From: Turritopsis dohrnii
Lineage: Eukaryota; Cnidaria; Hydrozoa; Anthoathecata; Oceaniidae
DNA: 64,000 nucleotides
Assembly: GCA_027922465.2 (NCBI GenBank)
Contig: BQMF02000168.1
Coordinates: 744,001-808,000 of the forward strand
Reading direction: 5' to 3'
Under the pieces are notes generated by a model. That model ran no database searches, was not told the DNA's origin, and saw nothing but the letters and a program-made list of their open reading frames with translations. Positions 12,562 to 23,995 of this stretch are shown piece after piece. Position 1 is the stretch's first letter. Each line of letters begins with the position of its first letter. A program made the position numbers and the translations under genes.

Positions 12562-15500
12562 TTGGTTACATACAATCATCCTTTTTCTTTTTTTCCTTAT
12601 CTGTTAAGCAATTTTCACCAAGAAAGCCACAAGCTGGTATCGCAGGTGGAGGGAAGTCTGTCCAGTTTAGTTGAACTGATGGTAGTTGGTGGAACACGGT
12701 CGCGTGTTCAGAGGTGAGACTATGTTGAAATTCACCGAACGGAGCCCAGTCTAAATGTAAACTAAATTGAAAAGTGAACATGAAAACTAGCCTGATTTTA
12801 ACACCTCAGTACAATATACCTATGTACATTCCATTTTCCGTGTCATTGGAACGAAATTCTTGCAGGGAAAGAACAGTGAAACTGTACTCAGCATCTAAAT
12901 TCTTATTAATAAGCACATCAAAACCTGTCACACCTACAAGAAACAAAAAACTGATTACAAAAAAGCTTCAAGGGTAAGTATGCACGTATATGATTCAGTA
13001 CAGTGCTAACTTTCAAATTTTATGTCTTTAGCATTATTCATCACAGTAACACCACTTCTTGTATCTTGGTGATTGATTTTTGTCGTTACTAGCGCTTTGT
13101 GATATAACAGAACAGCGTTATACAGGTAAGCAGCTGTCGCAGGGAGCTGAAAAACATGGGTGGAATCTGAAAGTTAACTAAAAAAACACAATCTACTTTA
13201 AGTAGGTCCAGATTAAGTAGTTTAAGTAGGTTTTCACAGAAGGTTTTCACAGAGGTTATAAATTGCATTGAAATACTGAACAACATAGTAGCGTACAACA
13301 CACATGGATTATGATGTATTTTGGCGAATAACAGAAAAGTAGAGATTTACTTTGTGATGAAAATAATGTAAGGAAAATCACTCACCTTGTTTCTATAACA
13401 AAATGAACGAAGGTCAAAGTCTGAACAATTGAATAAAAATTTTGTCCGTTTTATAACCTCGTTCTGAAATATTTTATAACGCTTTTGATTGTTTGCCCAT
13501 CCAGATATCCACAAAGAACGCGTCATCGCTTTCAGAACACCTAGCCTGGTTGCATCTTCGTAATGATCTGTGAGAATCCTGTCTACATTTTGAGTCCATG
13601 TTACACGAAGACTGAAATCATACAAAAGATCATCTTTTTCTGGAGATGTGATTATTTCATTTGTATCGATGAAACAGAACACGAAATCTCCGTTTGTCAT
13701 GTTATGTGCAAATACATCATACAGAAACTGATTCTCAGCTCGTTCATCTGTGATGAATATGATCACTGGGAAAAAAAGAAAACAAAAATGCTGTAGAAAC
13801 CTTGCAACGAAGATTTGGAATCTGAACTGGAAGATTTTGAAGTCGATGTTTCTTCAAAGCATAAACAACATACCAAAAGTGGGATTCATATTGATTATTT
13901 TACTAAATTTTCATTTTTTCTGTTTAATAATCTTGACTTCAAATCCAAAGACATAGCCAAAGTCGGCCTTATTCGGTTTTAGATTGTATATACCGGTTTA
14001 TACCGGTTTATACCGGGTGCGGCAAAAAAAAAGTCCAGGAGTTTGAATAGACATTTCTCGAAATCACAAGGTTTTTAGACGTAAACGTAATGTTAATGCG
14101 AAGAGAATCTCTTAACTTAAGTTTTTAAGCATCATACAATAAATTTAGTTCATTCGTTATGAAGAAAATACTTTCATGTCAATTTTGAAAAAGCGTCATT
14201 TTTAACAAATGGGGTGTCAAATTTCAGTTGAGTTAAGCCTTACCTCTAGCATTTTCTTTCAGTGATTTGAAGAAAGCATTGCGTAACTTTGGATTGTTTC
14301 CTATGTGCTTGTCGTACATTTCATTAAAAGTAACAGTGAACTGTCTTGAAATTAAGTCGGTAACTAGCTTTTGTTTTGCAAGCTTTGTTTTATGACTAGC
14401 TCTATGGACAGCATTCATTTCCCCAGCTATAACTGCGATTCGAGTCCAATTGTAATGTTTTAAGATTGCTGTGATGGGCAGATATAAATATGAGTCTGGT
14501 GGAGATGTTCTGGAGAAAGTTGGATACTGTTCTTTATTGGATACACTAGCATCATTACATCTCTATGAGAGAAAAAGAAGTTGATGCTATGACAATTTTG
14601 ATGTTTTGTTTTTTTTGTGGTTTTTCCAAAATAGAATCTGCCAATTCTGAATATGAAACGACGCCGCGACCTCCTACTTCTTGAACGTTTTTACATTCCA
14701 AAGAATTCCTGTCTTATTGATCTGCCTATGATCTTATTGATCTGCCTATGATCCTTTTGTATTCGCAAAAAAAGTTCTGCTTGTTAGAGACCTGGAGGAT
14801 CTAGGCATCCGAATATGTTACTATAAAAAGACATTTTTTTCGGAGATCACTTTCCGGTGTGAATTTTTTGAATCCATTCATCCATCCAATCCATTCATGC
14901 ATCAGGTAAGAAATAAAAGTTGAAGGTCAATAACAATACAACAACAGAAGCTTTGAAGTTGAGAGATAATTGCAGTAAGAAGCGTGTAGTTGAAAATTCT
15001 GGAGATTACAGAGCTTTAGATATTTAAAATACTTTTCGATATCGATTTAGTATGTGAAGTATTCATTGACAATCAACCTCGTTAACTTCTTGATTTTGAG
15101 AAACATGATGCAAGGCGATAGCATTTTACAAAATCAGTCAATCAACAAATAAATAAATAAATGAAAAAGACGGTTAAAATAACGCCATATACCATCACAC
15201 CAAACATCTGAGCAAATAAAAAGATAAAGAGGTTATTTTCACATACATAGCCGATCATTGGTTTGTTATAAGCAACAGCTAACCGAGCAGGATAAGAACA
15301 AGTCAACAATCCAGGACCGATGAATGCATCAATATTGCCTGTACTGCTCTCAGCTACAATCCTTAAACTTTCTAAGACCTTGTAATCAAACACAGAGCTA
15401 CTCGAGTTATGACCGCCATTTGTATCATCAATAACATAGTGTAGATGTATATCCAGTTTTTCACTTCTTGATTTATTATTCACAAACTCCACACCTAGCA

Positions 15501-15660
15501 TGAACGCTGTGTAAAAATGTGAATTTGCTAACTCAACAGGATCTGTCAATGGATATAATAATGACAGTGTATAATTCTCACAAACACTAAAGACAACTTG
15601 TAACAAAACAACAAAAATCAAGTTCTGTATATTTGACTCTATCTGTAAAGATACCTCCAT
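2715..15660 (-). CDS. Receptor (membrane) guanylyl cyclase, natriuretic-peptide-receptor type
   Basis: Single-pass receptor making cGMP. Exons (minus): 15660-15247, 14562-14244, 13765-13386, 13166-13011, 12934-12820, 12442-12367, 12285-12177, 12063-12016, 11933-11856, 11652-11548, 11461-11390, 11315-11192, 10761-10612, 10111-9898, 9745-9605, 9409-9286, 4841-4773, 4682-4505, 3767-3669, 3522-3428, 2900-2715; about 1,080 residues, normal for the family. Order: signal peptide, ligand-binding (ANF receptor) domain in the first five exons, membrane helix in 12442-12367, kinase-homology domain (HGRLKSSNC in place of the kinase HRD loop, so a pseudokinase; [16 protein letters not shown]), dimerisation helix, cyclase domain. 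Cyclase residues are intact: metal-binding Asp in [12 protein letters not shown], guanine-specifying Glu in [10 protein letters not shown] and Cys in [10 protein letters not shown]. All phases agree except exon 3 to 4, which needs a small extra exon (a 25-base candidate lies near 13255-13231). The start is the ATG before the hydrophobic signal. Confidence 0.93.
3226..3390. mobile_element. 165-bp MITE with CAGAGGCGTAG termini
   Basis: Inverted ends of about 45 bases: the left begins CAGAGGCGTAG and the right ends CTACGCCTCTG. The element is flanked by a 5-base duplication ATTTG (3221-3225, 3391-3395). It sits in the last intron of the guanylyl cyclase gene. No coding capacity. Confidence 0.8.
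4930..5530 (-). mobile_element. LINE 3' end (C-terminal tail of a non-LTR reverse transcriptase ORF)
   Basis: The frame 5436-5179 resembles the conserved C-terminus of CR1/L2/jockey-like ORF2 proteins: a basic NHGRNTRNN stretch, then [17 protein letters not shown] and a [15 protein letters not shown] block. About 200 bases further on the minus strand an AAT-type microsatellite (4935-4965) looks like the element's 3' tail. The catalytic part is absent, so this is a 5'-truncated insertion in the large cyclase intron. Confidence 0.7.
5624..5967. mobile_element. 344-bp hairpin MITE (TGTGACGG termini, TA target)
   Basis: Ends are inverted repeats of roughly 30 bases starting TGTGACGGTTTGAGGG, bounded by TA on both sides. 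The interior is itself folded from repeated CAGTAAT/ATTACTG blocks, so almost the whole element can form one hairpin. TA duplication fits a Tc1/mariner-type origin. It lies in the large cyclase intron. Confidence 0.82.
6946..7918. mobile_element. 973-bp non-autonomous DNA transposon (CCGTAAAGCGGGG termini)
   Basis: Terminal inverted repeats begin CCGTAAAGCGGGGTGACTTC and are flanked by TA. The left end carries a tandem doubling of the GCGGGGTGACTTCGATCA unit, and another partial copy in inverse orientation lies near 7709. No coding frame of note is present. TA target duplication fits a Tc1/mariner-superfamily derivative mobilised in trans. Confidence 0.83.
8369..9082 (-). pseudogene. Truncated LINE reverse transcriptase fragment
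   Basis: The 237-residue frame contains the reverse transcriptase palm blocks: [13 protein letters not shown], the catalytic box YADDAV, and following finger/thumb motifs ([28 protein letters not shown]). The N-terminal fingers and the endonuclease are missing upstream, and the usual C-terminal tail is not seen downstream, so it is truncated on both sides. The type is jockey/CR1-like. It sits in the 4.4 kb cyclase intron on the same strand as the gene. The first codon is the end of the open frame, not a true start. Confidence 0.88.
10489..10595. repeat. Imperfect tandem repeat just inside a cyclase intron
   Basis: Three copies of a unit containing GAGTAAACGGTGGATGTATG lie immediately downstream (minus sense) of the donor of the exon at 10761-10612. 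The minus frame stays open through them, so retention of this intron would append a His/Pro-rich repeat before a stop near 10424. Confidence 0.75.
12533..12564. repeat. TATT microsatellite
   Basis: About eight units of a simple TATT repeat in the cyclase intron between the exons at 12934-12820 and 12442-12367. Confidence 0.9.
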
Positions 15661-18600
15661 GTCTTTTAATTCCAAATACTCTCCAACACTAACATCGTGC
15701 TAAGATTCCACGAAATTTCGACATAGATGACTTTTGTTAAAACAAGAAAACTGATCTTTATTCTAGTTTATAATCGAAGGTAGAAAAGGTCAGAAATGTT
15801 TAAAACCATTATATTCATTTAGATTTTTTTTGTCAATAATCGGTTCCATTTTGAAGAAAATATAAAAATGTAAAAAAACAAACAGAAAAAAAAACAAACA
15901 AACATTGATAGAATCTTCCAATAATGAAAATCAAAATCAAAAATTCGAAATATTCCGGTCTGTTGATTTATTTTAGCCAATTCTTATGTAATCTTTTTTT
16001 ACAAATCATCTAAATGTGGCTAAAATACAATGTACAGACCTATTGAAAAGAATATTTACTCAAAGTTGCTAACAACACTTTAAAAAGATTGCAAATTTTA
16101 GAGTTCTGTTGAAAACATGTTGTACATACATTGAAATCACCGAAAACTATTTTTTACATAGAAACTCAGGCATTTTGGATAGCAACCGTGAAAAAATCAT
16201 CCTAGATACTAGATTCTTATTTTAAAATTTTGATGAGAACTTGTAATGTTAATAGTGAAAAACATTTTTCTGGAGGATAAACTTCAGAGAGTTTCACTGC
16301 AAAATAATAGCAGCTTCGTTTGCAAGTGAAATAGCTACAAACAATAAAAGACCAAACTTTGTTTTTTTCTGACTTTTCTTTTTCTGCGTCATTCGGTCGT
16401 GGTGTTGAACGACTTTCCAACGACTCTCTAACGGGTTTTGAATCATAACAAAGGGTTCTCAAAACTCAACGCAGAATGAAGTTCAGCATGTGTATTTGTT
16501 AACTCAAATATGATTTAGCAACCACATGGCATAGAAGAGCTGATTCAGTTTGAGAGAATTTGGAAAAGTTATTCATTCTGCACCAATCCTTGATCGTAAT
16601 AGATAGTAATATGGTTTAATTTGTTTTGTTAAAGTTTTGGAAATTTTCCACCGTACTAGGGTATCCGCCCACAACCACCCTACACACACCTGCAGTGTCT
16701 CACATGTCATGAAATGGGGATGAGAATGTCTCATAATTGTTCACCAGTCCTTGCGAGTATTTCAACTAAATTGGATGGTTTTCATAACAGTTTGGCAAAA
16801 GTGTGGATTCATGATTCTAAGTAATAACAAGTTTTCGCAACTGAAAAAAAATCAAAGAAAACCTTTATCGACATTTCACAAAATGTTCGAATGTTTATTT
16901 CCTGAAAAAAAGAAAATCGTGTGTTTCTGTAGGTGTAACACCTAACCATGAATAATACAACTTAACACGCCATCTTTGATTTATTTATTAGCGACTATTT
17001 TTGTTCAGGGTCATGTGTCAACATTTTTTGATCGCTTTCACTGTTCTCAAATCCCAGACAACAAAAATAGATAATACTTCCTCCATCCAATTATGTTGAG
17101 CGACCGCAGAGAAACACGAATGTTTTCGTGAAATATATGCAAATAATCAAAATGTTCTCCACACCAGATGATAGAATATTTGGTTCCAGCACTGATACTA
17201 CTAAATGAATTGACTATATGTAGGAGAGTATATTTTTGTAAGTTTCAGAAGATATTATTAATCATTATCAATATATGTCGGTTTAAATATGTTTCATTCT
17301 ATATATATCTATATAATATAAATTCTGATTTTTTTTATTAATGGAACCGATGGTTATGTAACGAAAACTCGAAAACTCGATTGCTTATCAAAAGATCTCA
17401 AGGCCTCAGCTACAGTACAGGCAGGTAAATTTATTTCAACAATGTCAAATATCAATTCATTCCTATTGTCTTACAAGTACCTCGCATTGCGCAGGCAAAA
17501 GGTTGAGGCTTTGACGTTTTGAATTTCAAAAGAAGATATACACTTTAAGCTCTTGAAGATAGAACACGTACGTAGGTATCAGGACGTTTGCTATGCTTAG
17601 GATAACAAAATATATGAAAACCGCAACAAAAATATCATTTATCAGAATACACCAAGAATAGATTGTTGACTGATTTCAAAGTCATCAAGGGGTTTTTACT
17701 TTTGTCTCAAAATACAAAAATAAACAATAGAAATATGTTGTCCATTTTTTTTAAAATTGATCTTTTCGGGTGTGTGATGCTACGCTGGAAAACTTAGCGA
17801 CTTGTAAATGTTCATGTGAGTGAAAATTTGTGAGAGGTGATTCTTTTGATCGGCATATTTAGATTTTTCGTTTAACAACAAAAGTAACTCTCCGAGTCTT
17901 TTTATTTTTATTTATTCTATGAGTTGCGTTGAGTTTGAAGTTACATTTTCTCTATGAAAAAAGGATTTAAACTGAAAATTTCTATTTACCAATTGATAAT
18001 TTCATAAAAACCAGATAAATATTTTCATAATAATTTTGTTTACTTGTACATCGGTATTTCATCACCACCTCTCTCCACGGATTTAGAAATATGATACTCA
18101 ACGTTTTTACTGTCTAGGAGAAAAAATAGCACAAAATAAATAACTTAAGTTTGATCGCTATCGACAATGAGGGGGGATAGAACATATTCGAAAATCAGTG
18201 AATTATTAAACAGGACATGATAACGGAGTGTTAGTCAGACAACGAGAAAAAAAAATTGTATCGTGCAAAAGACTAACTACTGTTCGATAACATTAAATTT
18301 TCATAAGTCGATTTTTTGTTATCATCTGATAAATTAGTTGATCATATTAGAGTGAAGAGATAGAGAGGAAGTAGAAGAAAGAAGCTTTTCAAGGTAACTA
18401 ATGAAATGAATAGCTTTTATATAATAGATTTCATTTTTAATCTTTTATGTTGGTGGATTAATTGATTGGAATTATTGTTTAGTTTCACTTTCATGTCTGC
18501 CATTTTCAATTATATGCTAATAAATTGATATTAATTAAGAATTTTTAGAAACTGCCACTTTTATCTGTAAATCTTGCATCAGTATCTTCCAACTGTTAAA

Positions 18601-21600
18601 GCACATATTGTTAGTTATAAAGTTGATAAATTCATTCATTTTAAAAACAAGCAAAGTCATTAGGAATCTGTAAAAGCAAAGTTACTATGGTTACCACGGT
18701 TGCTGTATAGTCATAAATTCCCGTATAGTCCCTTAAAAAAGCAGAAACATTATTTTGCAACACAACATCGAACTGATAACATTTTTATAAGATCTATCCG
18801 ATAAGAATTTTGAGGCTGAAAACAAAGTTGAGAATACCTTACAATATGCTTCAAATTTAAGTTTTAATACCAACACGAATTTTCTTCCTTTTTTTCATCC
18901 TTGATTTTTTTTATTATTTTCAGACTCTTTTACAAAATTTTGTTCGACATGGGACGTAGCGTCAAAACATATTTGGCGGTACTTTGCAAGCAAATTCACA
19001 TCACATAAATTGTTTTTTATCATACAAAATAATTCCGGCTAGGTTGGTCTTAAATTTGTTATAATGATTTAGGAATCACTAAGTTCTTCTTATTTTTTGG
19101 TCCAATCTGTTCTATAAAATTGTAATATTAGTAAATACTAATATTTCAGGCTATTTTTTTTTTTTTTGTAAAAATTTATTCAGTTAAAGTGTCACTCCAA
19201 AATATTAGCAGAACATTGTTTGAAACATTTCTTATCTGGTCAATAACAATGTAAAGTCTTAGCTAAAAACATAAATTTTTGTGATTGTGATTCGCTAGCC
19301 AATGTAAAGAACCTGTTACAAATCTAACAGTTTCAAAGAAATTGAAATAAAAAACATAAATTACAAATTGTGCAATTTAATAAAATTTTCTTAAATCGAT
19401 GAGAAACTCGCCAGAAACAGTTTTTATACAAAAATAATTTTTCATATGTAAATCAGGGCTTTCAACTTTTAGGCCTGAAGTTATCTAACTTTAAGCAACT
19501 GTCTTATGCAACTACAGATACAATAGCAAACATGTTGTGCTGTGTGAGGTATACCTGCATGAGCATTATCATTTATTTAATCAGCTAGCAACATCAGACC
19601 TGAAATTGTGCACATTTTGAGGGGATTCAGATTAACTTAAATTGCTTAGGTGCAAAAAAGTAAAAGTTACAGATTTTAAATTATAAAATTACTATATGAT
19701 CAACCTTATTAACCATAAATCGTGATAAATCGTGTCGTGATTCTAAATTTCATAGATTAATTAATTAACTCGAATGCTGCCAACTGATGTTGCTGAATCA
19801 CCATTAAAACATCGTAGAACATTTTCCACGTGCATTTCGTACGTGTTTGTCGATTTCAATGTGTGTTTACAACATAAATTTGAGGAAGCAATTGACAGTT
19901 GAAACTTCTGCTGAAACAATAAATTTATTCGTGAGAACGTTCTAAGTAAGAAGAAAATCCAAATACGTCAATACGATCTTGGGTTGCAATAGGTATGTCA
20001 TGGGTGTTCATAAGTTAAAATTGGTTTAATTATTAGAAAAGAATTTTATTTCAAATCAATTGTTTTATATTAGAAATATTTGATTGAGCCATGACCGTTG
20101 GTGATGCTACATTCAGCTATGAAGAATATTCTATGCGCAAACAAAAGCTTAGCAGCTTGTTTGTTCAAGAAATTAACAATATATCAAATGATTCGTGTAA
20201 TAATTCGAACCATCTAAAACACATGGTGTAAACACTGTAAACTTAAATCTTGGGTGTTTGAGTTTATTTCACGGAGAAACTTGATGCTTTGGCATTTGGA
20301 AAACTTACAAGAACGAACTCTCGATATATTCTACACATATACAAAGTCTTGCATAATACATACTTTCCTAAATTTCTGTTTAAGCACAGTGTTTTGATCT
20401 AGTTAGTGCATACAATCTCGTTTCTGTGTATTTCATTGTTTCATCGATTGACTGGTTGTATTGTTCAGTATTTATCCTCTGTTATCACAACTCCTTGTAG
20501 AATGATTAAGAACAGATGTATTATCAAGGCACGGTGTTTAAACAAACATTTTGGAAAGCTATGGTATCCAAAACAAGACCACAAACTATGAAAGTTGGAA
20601 GGCAAAAGGAAAAAGAATTCATACTTAATTTAAAGAAAATTGAACTACTCTTTTTTTATAAAAACCAGGAAATTTGTTTTTGTGTTGTTCTTGGATTGTT
20701 CTTATTTTTCATGCTGTCTCTGTTGTGGAGCAGCTAATAACAAAGAAATATGTCGTCTTTTTGTGAAATTCTACTTTGACTTTTTCCTTTATACACTCGA
20801 ACTAGAACCAACCAACGAACAAAATAAGAATAATTTGACCAACGAACAAAATAAGAGTAATTTGACAGTGAGATCAAAAGCAAGAAAAAAAGAGAATCCA
20901 TGTATTATGATGATGACGTAAGCCGAAAAGTTTTAAATAAAAAACTAATAAAAATGGCGAATATTTTTATTGATCATGTAAAACAATTACTTCACTATCA
21001 ACGAGTATAAAATGCTCTTAACAAAGCCGAAAGCTGGATCTACACTATCAAAGCCGAAAGCTGGATCTACACTATCAATGTTTAAGAAGTAAGAACAAAA
21101 TAAAATAAATTTGAATCCCAAAAATGAAAATAATAAACTGAATATTAGCCTTAGTTCTGGTGCTTATACTGAATCAGTCTAAATGTTTCTAAGAAGAAGA
21201 TGACAACAAGATGTTAAGGTTAATAGTGTCAAGAGGTCAGGATCTAATGAGATATCCGTAAAATGCAATTTTAATAAAAGGTCAAAGTGCATAGGGCACA
21301 GGTGAAATTCAATAACAAATTTTAAAAAAATGGAAATCCACATTGTTTCCATGAAAAATTTGCGATTCACTAAAACTTTCTAAGAAATACTTTACTTTTA
21401 CAAAGTTTGAATAAATAAAAAGAAATTATGTTTTGTCCGTCAGAGCTACCAATGTTATTTACTGCTTGAGTTGGGGATCATTACTTAATGACCAAGAAAT
21501 TGTATTGGAATTCTTCCCACCAATTGAACAAGAGTTATTCCGAGAGGTACTGTTTGAGAGTTAGAAATTTCACCCTTTTGATAAACAAATACTGTTTTAA

Positions 21601-23950
21601 AAGCTTACTGAACATTTTAGGTCAATATAACGTTATGAAAGAAATTATAATTTATAAATTTATGAAACAGGGAAAACAAATAACTGACGAATCCGGTCAG
21701 TAAATTGTTTTGGTTACATACGTAGAGTGTGAGTCCAGACGTTAAAAGGAAATGAAAATATAAACTGCACAATACTACTGCGACACTATCCACCTGTATC
21801 GGTTCAAGGTCTGATAAACAAAGAGGTAAACTTCATGAGGTCCGGGAAATTTGCTATCAATAATACTTAGCTCTGTCTAGATCATTAAAAAGCCAACCAC
21901 CAACACGAAAACAATCAGACAACTAGAGATAAATTGAGTCCGTAGAAAATCTTATTATTATTCTGGTGAAGAATCTAAAAAAAAAAGACAGAGCAAATCA
22001 TTACACAAAAATTCTGATGATTTTTACGATGGCAAACCATTAACTTCGCGTTGGTGTAAGTTAAAAAACATCAGTTATTGCCAGCTAAGAGTAACAATGG
22101 ATTTAAAAATCTTTGTGAATTATGTTGATGGCCTACTTAATGAACTTTTGAACGTATTTTATGGAGTGCCCATTAAATGCTATTAGAACACGCAGGCATT
22201 AATAGGAAATAAAACTGTACATCCTATCTGTTTTTGAAAATAATTGTGCCATCTCCTTGGTTCTCCAAGAATTATGTAAATTACTGAAAATAACATACTT
22301 GCATCAAATGAGTCCTATTCTTAAGGTTATTGCTTGAAACCCCACTTGAAATCAAAAACTACTTTGAAGCTTAAAAGATATATCAACTATGATGAGAGGT
22401 CTGTAAGGGTTTAATCCCATTAGAAACTCTGCAACAAATACCAGAGATTTCTAGAGCACGACATGTTAAATACGTAGTAGCTACTTGAGCACGTAGTTAG
22501 GCAGATAACCTACAAGCCTTCAGGTCTGTCTATCATCGGTCTCAAACCTAGGATGATACTGAGAGATTAGATGATACTGAGAGACTGTTTAGAAAGTAAT
22601 TTATCACGTGATTGAACAAAGGCTCTACAGTGGTGTGACGTTTCAAATTGTCCTAAAACATCACTTTGCGGAGTAATTTGAATTAAAATGATGATGTAAA
22701 TGACATCTGGAGTTTCTTCACGTCTTTCTCACGACTGCAGTTAACAGCTCAGCTATAGGGATTTGCTTGATATCCCAAAATATCTGGATTAATGAATTTG
22801 TAAGGATAGCTATCCTCATATTCTAGAATATGATTTTTAGTTTCGTTTTTATTTAAGTGTAAAGAAGTAAAATAATGTCATGACATTCTTATAACAGTAA
22901 CAAGCAGTTCTTTCCTAGAACACTGAAATAAAACTGCCAGCAGAAAAGTTATGAATGTTTAAATTGCAACCAGAAAAAAACGAGTTTTCGATGGTTGAAA
23001 GGTTAGATGTCAAAATCGCTTTGTGAATTATTGGGAATCAATTTATTCAATGTGCAGTTATTTTTATGGTGTCAAAAATGTGAAACTTTAATAAAAACTC
23101 TTCTTGTGGTATTTTCAATAATATTTGACGTCATCTATGTTACCATTTCATTATGTTACGATCTGTTTCGTTACGTTACGTGACCATTACTAATTTTAAA
23201 TTATGCCGATAACATAACCTCTACCGAAACAATTCTTAAATCGAGCGGAAGTAGCAACTTTTTGCACACATTTTCAAAGATGCAATGTTTGAGAAATGTA
23301 TAAAGCTTAACAAGAGTAAATCAATAAAAATTGAAGAATTGATAAGCTATGGTATCATCTAAAATATACTCCCAATACACAAACTTTGTCATGCATTTAG
23401 CAACGGTCTTTTCATTTCTTTTGTTACCTGATATTCACATTAAAAGTGAGATACATCGGCATAATGATTTCAACCGAACACTCTCGGTATTTTCTGTATT
23501 TTGATATTTTTGAAATAATTTGATAATCTGACCTTAACTATCAATGCAAATTTGAATTAATTGTTTCTTAGTAATTTACTCGACAAGTTCAGAGGTTATC
23601 AATTACCGCTTTAACTTTTTTGATAAAAGATGAGTATGCCACAAAAAGGATATTGTTTTATCAATTATTCGTCTTTTCTGTTTTGATATTGATGTGTGTT
23701 CTTGTAATTGGCAAAATTATTTGATTTTGTATATGTGTACCTCGACAGTATCAAGACAGACAGTTCTACTTCAGTAAATATTGTGAGACTTGTCTCGATT
23801 GTTTTCTTGTTTGTTTGTATTATTCACTTATTTATAACTTTATTCAATTTTTTGTTGTCATTCTCTATGCGTGAGTGAGAAAGTGTTTTGTTTTTTTTTT
23901 GTTTTTTGATGAATTCTTACCTATCACAATAAAAGGTTATCATGTCGTAA
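15661..23950. other. Gene-free AT-rich interval between the cyclase and ARID3-like genes
   Basis: I see no coding frame with recognisable protein character, RNA gene or intact element here. Small tandem duplications occur at 21025-21078 (26-base unit) and 22549-22583. The interval is flanked by the divergent 5' ends of the two genes, so it should contain both promoters, but no specific site could be identified by eye. Confidence 0.5.
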
Positions 23951-23995
23951 ATGACTCTTCAAAGGTTCATCTGTTATCTAAACTATTTAGTAAGT

